DNA from: JBOGXA01 sp050694175
GTDB taxonomy: Bacteria; Actinomycetota; CADDZG01; WHSQ01
NCBI GenBank assembly: GCA_050694175.1
Contig: JBOGXA010000011.1
Location: forward strand, 1 to 64,000
Length of the DNA stretch: 64,000 bases
Direction of reading: 5' to 3'
This document shows, in pieces, positions 59,012 to 64,000 of the stretch. Position 1 is the first letter of the stretch. Each line of letters opens with the position of its first letter. The translations under genes were made by a program, and so were the position numbers. Under the pieces are notes generated by a model. That model did not search any database and was not told the DNA's origin. It was given only the letters and a program-made list of their open reading frames with translations.

Positions 59012-60199
59012 CTATGTGAAGGCTCGGAGGCCGGTCAGCGCCTCGCCGAGGATGAGGGTGTGGATCTCGCTCGTCCCCTCGTAGGTGAGCACCGACTCGA
59101 GGTTGTTCATGTGCCTGATGACGGGATACTCGAGCGTTATCCCATTCGCTCCGAGGATCGTGCGCGCCTCGCGCGCGACCTTCAATGCCTCGCGCACGTT
59201 GTTTAGCTTTCCGAAGCTCACCTGCAGATGCGACAACACGCCTTCGTCTTTCATCCGCCCGAGGTGCAGCGCAAGCAGAGTGCCCTTGTTGATTTCGAGA
59301 AGCATGTTGACGAGCTTCTGCTGAGTCAGTTGGAAGCCGCCGATCGGGCGATCGAACTGTTCGCGCGTCTTTGAGTATTCGAGTGCGGACTCATAACAGG
59401 CGCGTGCTGCTCCCATCGAACCCCAGATGATCCCAAAGCGGGCCTCGTTCAGGCAGGACAGTGGGCCCTTCATTCCGACGACGCCGGGCAGGACCGCATC
59501 GCCCGGCAGCCGGCAGTCCTCGAAGACGAGCTCCGATGTGACCGACGCGCGCAGCGACAGCTTGCGGTGGATGTCGCGCGTCGTGAACCCGCGGGCTCCT
59601 CTCGGCACGAGGAAGCCCCTGACTCCGTCGTCGGTCCGGGCCCACACCACGGCGATGTCCGCGATCCCACCGTTCGTGATCCACATCTTGGTGCCGTTGA
59701 GCACCCAGTCGGATCCGTCGCTACGGGCGGCGGCGCGCATCCGAGACGGATCGCTCCCGAAGTCCGGCTCGGTGAGGCCGAAGCAGCCGAGCGCCTCGCC
59801 GGCCGCCATCCGGGGCAGCCACTCCTCTTTCTGTTCGTCGGATCCGTACGCCCAGATGGGGAACATTGCGAGCGAGCCCTGAACCGATACGAAGCTGCGC
59901 ACGCCGCTGTCGCCGGCCTCGAGCTCCATACATGCAAGCCCGTAGGAAACGGAGTTGACGCCGGCGCACCCGTAGCCGGTGAGATGCATGCCCATGAGTC
60001 CGAGCTCCCCGAACTCGGTGGCCAGCTCGCGCGGGACCTCGCCCGAGTCGAACCACTTCTCGATGTCGGGGAGCACCCGGTCACGGACGAACTTCCGGAC
60101 GGTGTCGCGCAGCATCTTTTCCTCGTCCGACAGGAGCGCGTCGATGTTGAGGAAATCCCTGGGGTCCACCTCGGCGCTTCGCACCTCGTCCGGGCTCAT
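59012..60199 (-). CDS. acyl-CoA dehydrogenase of the glutaryl-CoA dehydrogenase type
   Basis: 395 aa, close to GcdH length. Features of that subfamily: GVRSFVSVQGSLAMFPIWAYGSDEQKEEWLPRMAAGE, GLTEPDFGSDPSRM, WVLNGTKMWITNGGIADIAVVWART, RFGIIWGSMGAARACYESALEYSKTREQF and the catalytic Glu in LTYEGTSEIHTLILGEALTGLRAF. GcdH converts glutaryl-CoA to crotonyl-CoA and CO2, the last steps of lysine and tryptophan breakdown, which fits the local tryptophan dioxygenase. Its start overlaps the thioesterase stop. Confidence 0.9.
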   Translation of the reverse strand: MSPDEVRSAEVDPRDFLNIDALLSDEEKMLRDTVRKFVRDRVLPDIEKWFDSGEVPRELATEFGELGLMGMHLTGYGCAGVNSVSYGLACMELEAGDSGVRSFVSVQGSLAMFPIWAYGSDEQKEEWLPRMAAGEALGCFGLTEPDFGSDPSRMRAAARSDGSDWVLNGTKMWITNGGIADIAVVWARTDDGVRGFLVPRGARGFTTRDIHRKLSLRASVTSELVFEDCRLPGDAVLPGVVGMKGPLSCLNEARFGIIWGSMGAARACYESALEYSKTREQFDRPIGGFQLTQQKLVNMLLEINKGTLLALHLGRMKDEGVLSHLQVSFGKLNNVREALKVAREARTILGANGITLEYPVIRHMNNLESVLTYEGTSEIHTLILGEALTGLRAFT

Positions 60200-60657
60200 G
60201 GGCTGCTCCCTTCCGATGCCACGTTACCCGAGACGAGCCGTTCTCCGGGCTGAGGGCCGGCCGTCAGCAGAAGGCGGCGGTGGGCCTCGTCCCACGCGCG
60301 CGGGCGCCCGTCGGGGCCGACGAGGGCGGCGATGAAACGGACATCGACGCACACCTCGGCGCCGCGGGTGATCTCGACCGCATAGGAGATCGAGCTGCGG
60401 CCCACTTCCTCGACACGCAGACGGACGTCCACGAGATCGCGATGGTCAAGGGGGGCCCTGAAGTCTGCCGATACATGTACTCGTGGAAGCGAGCCGTAGA
60501 CCTCGTCGAGGATGCCAAGGGCCTCTAGGAGTGCAGTCTCGGCCCACTCGAGCATCCGGAACGCCGCAGTGTTGTGGTAATGGCCCGACGCGTCCGTGTC
60601 CGACCACTCAATCCTCCGCTGGATGCTGATGGATGCGGGACGCTCGTCGTCGTTCAT
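60196..60657 (-). CDS. hotdog-fold acyl-CoA thioesterase (4HBT type)
   Basis: 153 aa from ATG 60657; an upstream frame start would add 45 non-family residues. Hotdog marks: IQRRIEWSDTDASGHYHNTAAFRMLEWAETALLEALG, where SDTDASGHYHN carries the catalytic Asp, and VSADFRAPLDHRDLVDVRLRVEEVGRSSISYAVEI. It hydrolyses an acyl-CoA or aryl-CoA thioester. First gene of the operon thioesterase - GcdH-like - hydratase - RidA (4-base overlap with the next). Confidence 0.88.
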   Translation of the reverse strand: MNDDERPASISIQRRIEWSDTDASGHYHNTAAFRMLEWAETALLEALGILDEVYGSLPRVHVSADFRAPLDHRDLVDVRLRVEEVGRSSISYAVEITRGAEVCVDVRFIAALVGPDGRPRAWDEAHRRLLLTAGPQPGERLVSGNVASEGSSP

Positions 60658-60731
60658 CGGGGCTAGCCTATGGTGCGGGATGCGGACGTGACTTCGTGAT
60701 TGACGGGCGATTGGGGGGGCACACCTCTTTT

Positions 60732-62042
60732 GTGAGATGGACGCGGATCGTCGCGGCCGTCGCACTGGTGGCCGGGTTCGTCGCGGTCGCACCTCCGGCC
60801 GATGCCGCCCCGATGTGCTTCGGGCGGCGCGCGACGATCATCGGAACCCCCGGCCCCGACCAGATCCGGGGCACGTCCCGGGCGGACGTGATCGTCGGAG
60901 GCGGGGGCGCGGACGTGATCGGCGGGTTCGGGGGCGCCGACCGCATCTGCGGCGGAGGGGGTGACGACACGCTTCTCGGCGGCGACGGTAACGATCGCCT
61001 GTCCGGTGGTGCCGGGGACGACGGCGCGCGCGGCGACCCCGGCCACGACCGCCTCGTGGGCGGCGAGGGCGCGGATCTCTTGCTGGGGAGCGGGGGCGGG
61101 GACTCGCTCGCCGGGTCCGGGGGAGGGGACACCATCTACGGGGGATCCGGCCGCGATCGGATCGCCGGTTCGGGGGGTGCCGACTTCCTGTTCGGCGGAC
61201 CCGACGACGACCGGCTCGACGGGGGCACCGGCGACGACGTGTTGCTCGGTGGCGAGGGCGACGACCGGATGGCCGGCGGCGCGGGCCTCGATACGATCTC
61301 GTTCTTTCGCTCGGACTCCGGTGTTCGCGCCAGCCTGGCGCGCGGGCGCGCGCGGGGCGAGGGGCGGGACCGCTTCACCGGTGCTGAGGGACTGGAGGGA
61401 TCCAGAAGCGGGGGCGACAGGCTGATGGGGAGCCCGCGCGAGGACTACTTCTACACATGGGGCGGAGACGACCTGGCATCGGGCGGCGGCCGCTCGGACG
61501 TCTTCTTCGACGACACTGGCGACGATGTCGTGCGCGGCGGCGACGGCAACGATGCGGTCTCCTACACCTTCTTCGAGGGCGGGGGGGTGACCGCAGATCT
61601 CGGTGCCGGGACTGCGACCGGCGCGGGGACGGACACGCTCGACGGAATCGAGAGCTTCGTGGGGACGGCGGCCGGCGACCGGGTAACCGGCGCCGGGGGC
61701 AGGAGCCTGTTGTTCGGGGCCGCGGGAAACGACGTGCTCCGAGGAGCCGGGGGGCCGGATGAGATCTATGGGGGGGCCGGGGACGACTCCGCGTTCGGCG
61801 ACGACGGCGACGACCTGCTCGACGGCGGGGCCGGAAACGACGATCTGAACGGCGGACCCGGTACCGACAGGTGCATCAACGGCGAGGACCTCGTGGACTG
61901 CGAGGTGAGCCGGGCCCCCGGGCGCGGATCGATACGGGCGGGGCCTTCGGCGCGCGCCGCCGAGGAGCTCGGGGCCGGGGGCCGTCGGTTCGCCCGTGCC
62001 CGGAACATGATGTTTGGGGTGGACGCTCCCCCCGACAACTGA
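60732..62042 (+). CDS. secreted RTX (hemolysin-type Ca2+-binding) repeat protein 1
   Basis: 436 aa from a GTG at 60732; earlier in-frame starts give no sensible leader. Sec signal (IVAAVALVAGFVAVAPPADA), then APMCFGRRATIIGTPGPDQI and many GGxGxDxhx nonapeptides (GGGGADVIGGFGGADRICGG, GGDGNDRLSGGAGDD, GGAGNDDLNGGPGTD), ending with a Cys pair CINGEDLVDCE. The repeats bind Ca2+ and fold into parallel beta-rolls. There is no C-terminal type I secretion signal or transporter nearby; export is by Sec. It is paralogous to the next gene and divergent from the thioesterase. Confidence 0.88.
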   Translation: MRWTRIVAAVALVAGFVAVAPPADAAPMCFGRRATIIGTPGPDQIRGTSRADVIVGGGGADVIGGFGGADRICGGGGDDTLLGGDGNDRLSGGAGDDGARGDPGHDRLVGGEGADLLLGSGGGDSLAGSGGGDTIYGGSGRDRIAGSGGADFLFGGPDDDRLDGGTGDDVLLGGEGDDRMAGGAGLDTISFFRSDSGVRASLARGRARGEGRDRFTGAEGLEGSRSGGDRLMGSPREDYFYTWGGDDLASGGGRSDVFFDDTGDDVVRGGDGNDAVSYTFFEGGGVTADLGAGTATGAGTDTLDGIESFVGTAAGDRVTGAGGRSLLFGAAGNDVLRGAGGPDEIYGGAGDDSAFGDDGDDLLDGGAGNDDLNGGPGTDRCINGEDLVDCEVSRAPGRGSIRAGPSARAAEELGAGGRRFARARNMMFGVDAPPDN

Positions 62043-62100
62043 TTTCCTTTCCACTCTGAGGCGGGACGCGCCCGCCGGTCCCGGAAAAGGATGTCGAGGC

Positions 62101-63339
62101 ATGAAAGCTAGGTGGACGAGGATTTCGTTGACGTTGATGCTCGCCGCGCCGACGTTCGCCGTATTTGCCCCCGACGCGCTCGCGGCCCCGACCTGCTTCG
62201 GGCGCCGTGCGACGCACGTCGGCAACGCCCGTAACAACCGGATCGAAGGGACGCCGCGCGCCGACGTCATCGTCGGCGGGGGCGGCAACGACATCATCGT
62301 CGGATTGGGAGGTGACGACCGCATCTGCGGTGGAACCGGGGACGATCGCCTCTACGGCGTGGGAGGTGACGACCTCATCAATGGCAACGCCGGCGCGGAT
62401 CTCGTCAGCGGCAACAACGGCGCCGACCGCGTCATAGGTGGAAGCGGCCGGGACGTCGTGTACGGATCGGCCGGTGGCGACTCGCTCGTGGGGTCGGCCG
62501 GCAACGACATCATCTACGGCATGGGCGGCCCCGACCGGCTTGCGGGCGGAGGCGGTGGGGACCTGCTTCTCGGCGGCCCCGACGCCGATCGGATGAACGG
62601 GGGCGGGGACAGAGACACGATCTCCTACTACCTGTTCGGCGGCGGGGTCACGGCGAACCTGGGCACCGGCCGGGCGAGCGGGGAAGGCACCGATCGCTTC
62701 AGCAACGCGGAGGGGCTGGAGGGCTCCAGGCAGGGAGACGACCTTCTCGCCGGATCGAGCCGGGCCGATTACTTCTTCACGTGGGGCGGCGACGACACCG
62801 TCATCGCAAAGGGTGGGGCAGATATCGTCGTCGATGGAGCGGGCAACGACACCGTCGACGGGGGGGACGGCAACGACCTCGTCTCGTACTTTGTCTTCGA
62901 GGGCGGTGGTGTGGTAGCGGACCTTCCGGCGGGAACGGTATCGGGAGCGGGGAGCGATACCCTCGCAAGTGTCGAGAGCTTCGAGGGGACGAACATGGCG
63001 GACGTGGTCGATGCAACCGACGGCCGATCGTTCCTGTTCGGCCTCGACGGCGCCGACATCCTGAGCGGGATGAGCGGGGACGATGTGATCTTCGGCGACG
63101 CGGGAGCCGACGACCTGTTCGGGGGTCCCAACGACGATTTCCTCGACGGCGGACCGGGCTCGGACGAACTCGACGGGGGGGACGACACCGACGAGTGCGT
63201 CAACGGGGAGACCGAGGTGAACTGCGAGTCCGGAGCAAGGGTCCGGGCGGTCGCCCGCGGAGCCCACGTTCTCGGCCGCACACCGGTGAGTGTTCGAGGA
63301 GCGCGCTATAGCGGCGCGCCCCGAACACTCGGCGACTAG
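62101..63339 (+). CDS. secreted RTX repeat protein 2
   Basis: 412 aa from ATG 62101. Sec signal (ISLTLMLAAPTFAVFAPDALA), APTCFGRRATHVGNARNNRI, then RTX nonapeptides (GGGGNDIIVGLGGDDRICGG, GMGGPDRLAGGGGGDLLLGG, GNDTVDGGDGNDLVSYFVF) and the tail CVNGETEVNCE. It is collinear with protein 1, including the CFGRRAT N-terminus, a non-repeat insert (DTISYYLFGGGVTANLGTGRASGEGTDRF against a like block in protein 1) and the closing Cys pair. So they are tandem duplicates, 58 bases apart, probably cell-surface or matrix calcium-binding proteins. Confidence 0.88.
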   Translation: MKARWTRISLTLMLAAPTFAVFAPDALAAPTCFGRRATHVGNARNNRIEGTPRADVIVGGGGNDIIVGLGGDDRICGGTGDDRLYGVGGDDLINGNAGADLVSGNNGADRVIGGSGRDVVYGSAGGDSLVGSAGNDIIYGMGGPDRLAGGGGGDLLLGGPDADRMNGGGDRDTISYYLFGGGVTANLGTGRASGEGTDRFSNAEGLEGSRQGDDLLAGSSRADYFFTWGGDDTVIAKGGADIVVDGAGNDTVDGGDGNDLVSYFVFEGGGVVADLPAGTVSGAGSDTLASVESFEGTNMADVVDATDGRSFLFGLDGADILSGMSGDDVIFGDAGADDLFGGPNDDFLDGGPGSDELDGGDDTDECVNGETEVNCESGARVRAVARGAHVLGRTPVSVRGARYSGAPRTLGD

Positions 63340-63347
63340 GCTGGGAT

Positions 63348-64000
63348 GTGCGTCTCGGGGTCGGGCTGCCGAACTCCATACCGGGGCGCTCTCCCGAGCT
63401 GATCTCCGAGTGGGCGCGGCGCGCCGAGGCCGCGGGTTTCTCGAGCGTCGGTGTGGTCGACCGGCTCGCATACGACTGCCTCGAGCCGATGGCGACTCTC
63501 GGGGCCGCCGCGGCGGTCACCGAGCGCATCGGTCTCGTGACGATGGTCGTGGTCGGGCCCCTCCGTAACGATGCGGTCCTCGGCGCGCAGGCCGCCGCGC
63601 TTGCGACGATCTCGAACGGGCGGTTCACCCTGGGGCTGGCGGTGGGCGCACGCCACGACGACTACGCGGTCGCGGGGATCGACCACGCGCGCCGCGGCGA
63701 CAGGCTCGATGCGCAGATGGCCGCGATCCGGGCGCAGTGGCGGGGTGAATGGGAGGGAGGTTCCCGGCCGGAGGGTTTCACCCGGCCGGAGCTGCTCGCC
63801 GGAGGGATGAGCGATGCGGCGGTCACCCGCGTCGCCCGCTTCGCCGACGGCTACGTTCACGGCGGCGGACCCCCGCGCACGTTTCAGCGCGCGGCCGGTC
63901 GCATCAAGACCGCGTGGACCGACTTCGCCCGCCCCGGCCGCCCGCGACTGTGGGCCCAGGGCTACTTCGCGCTTGGTGACGGCGCGGTACGGGGACTTGA
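63348..64000 (+). CDS. LLM-class flavin-dependent oxidoreductase (partial, runs off the window)
   Basis: A frame from GTG 63348 (9 bases after the RTX stop) is open to the window end. Translation begins VRLGVGLPNSIPGRSPELIS and continues with WARRAEAAGFSSVGVVDRLA, ATLGAAAAVTERIGLVTMVV, AALATISNGRFTLGLAVGAR. The sequence is that of the luciferase-like monooxygenase family (TIM barrel, FMN or F420). At least 217 residues are in the window; about 60-100 more are expected. Substrate unknown. Confidence 0.85.
   Translation, partial: MRLGVGLPNSIPGRSPELISEWARRAEAAGFSSVGVVDRLAYDCLEPMATLGAAAAVTERIGLVTMVVVGPLRNDAVLGAQAAALATISNGRFTLGLAVGARHDDYAVAGIDHARRGDRLDAQMAAIRAQWRGEWEGGSRPEGFTRPELLAGGMSDAAVTRVARFADGYVHGGGPPRTFQRAAGRIKTAWTDFARPGRPRLWAQGYFALGDGAVRGL

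Noticed and set aside
60663..63471. Long antisense frames (553 and 531 codons) opposite the RTX genes
   Set aside because: They mirror the repetitive GGxGxD code; composition is Pro/Arg/Ala-rich and follows the repeat period. No motif or start site supports them.

Overview
The window is a 64-kb piece of a high-GC chromosome that reads as a free-living, aerobic, probably uncultured member of the Actinomycetota. The support is an F420-type oxidoreductase of the DDN family, two PPOX-fold flavin/F420 enzymes, a mycothiol-dependent maleylpyruvate-isomerase-type enzyme, a DUF6458 membrane protein, very frequent GTG/TTG starts and ATGA/GTGA overlaps, and several Tat or Sec exported proteins. No plasmid, phage or transposase gene is visible. 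The mobile DNA I can support is four group I introns plus small palindromic repeats.

Layout. 1-10 kb: F420/PPOX enzymes, an RlmA-type rRNA methyltransferase, an exported NxxGxxAF-repeat protein, an MMPL transporter, an NfeD protease/slipin pair and an LVIVD-repeat secreted protein. 10-22 kb: a MOSC protein, an aldehyde dehydrogenase, a six-repeat propeller protein bracketed by a duplicated 195-bp segment, an SDR, an HTTM-like pair, a CrtI/PYROXD2-like oxidoreductase, YjbQ, a membrane-tethered sigma-like protein, a G8-domain protein, an ACT-ACT regulator and peptide deformylase. 23-27 kb: two large paralogous LVIVD + PA-domain secreted proteins, each with its own promoter and terminator.

27.3-32.7 kb is the highlight. 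A 23S-5S rRNA unit has its own promoter, and no 16S gene lies beside it. The 23S gene is about 4.85 kb because it carries four group I introns at positions equivalent to E. coli 23S about 1931, 1951, 2500 and 2604. Exon lengths between the introns match the E. coli spacing (20, 548 against 549, and 104 nt). The third intron encodes a LAGLIDADG homing endonuclease. The first two introns are separated by an exon of only 20 nt.

32.7-37 kb: a tightly overlapping lipid-metabolism-like operon (alpha/beta hydrolase, acetoacetate-decarboxylase fold protein, two small membrane proteins, patatin). 37-41 kb: TPR protein, mycothiol-dependent enzyme, MBL hydrolase, diacylglycerol-kinase-like protein and a Rossmann protein. 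41-47.4 kb: a complete branched-chain amino-acid type ABC transporter (LivF-G-M-H-K) headed by an exported DNRLRE-like membrane-anchored protein. 47.5-60.7 kb: DUF1015, tryptophan 2,3-dioxygenase, a broken AbiEi/DUF559 gene, a KynB-like exported cyclase, a Cys-rich Tat peptide, TrpB2 and an acyl-CoA module (PaaK-like ligase, two acyl-CoA dehydrogenases including a glutaryl-CoA type, enoyl-CoA hydratase, RidA, thioesterase). This part suggests tryptophan/kynurenine and CoA-thioester catabolism. 60.7-64 kb: two tandem RTX-repeat secreted proteins and the start of an LLM-class flavin oxidoreductase that runs off the window.
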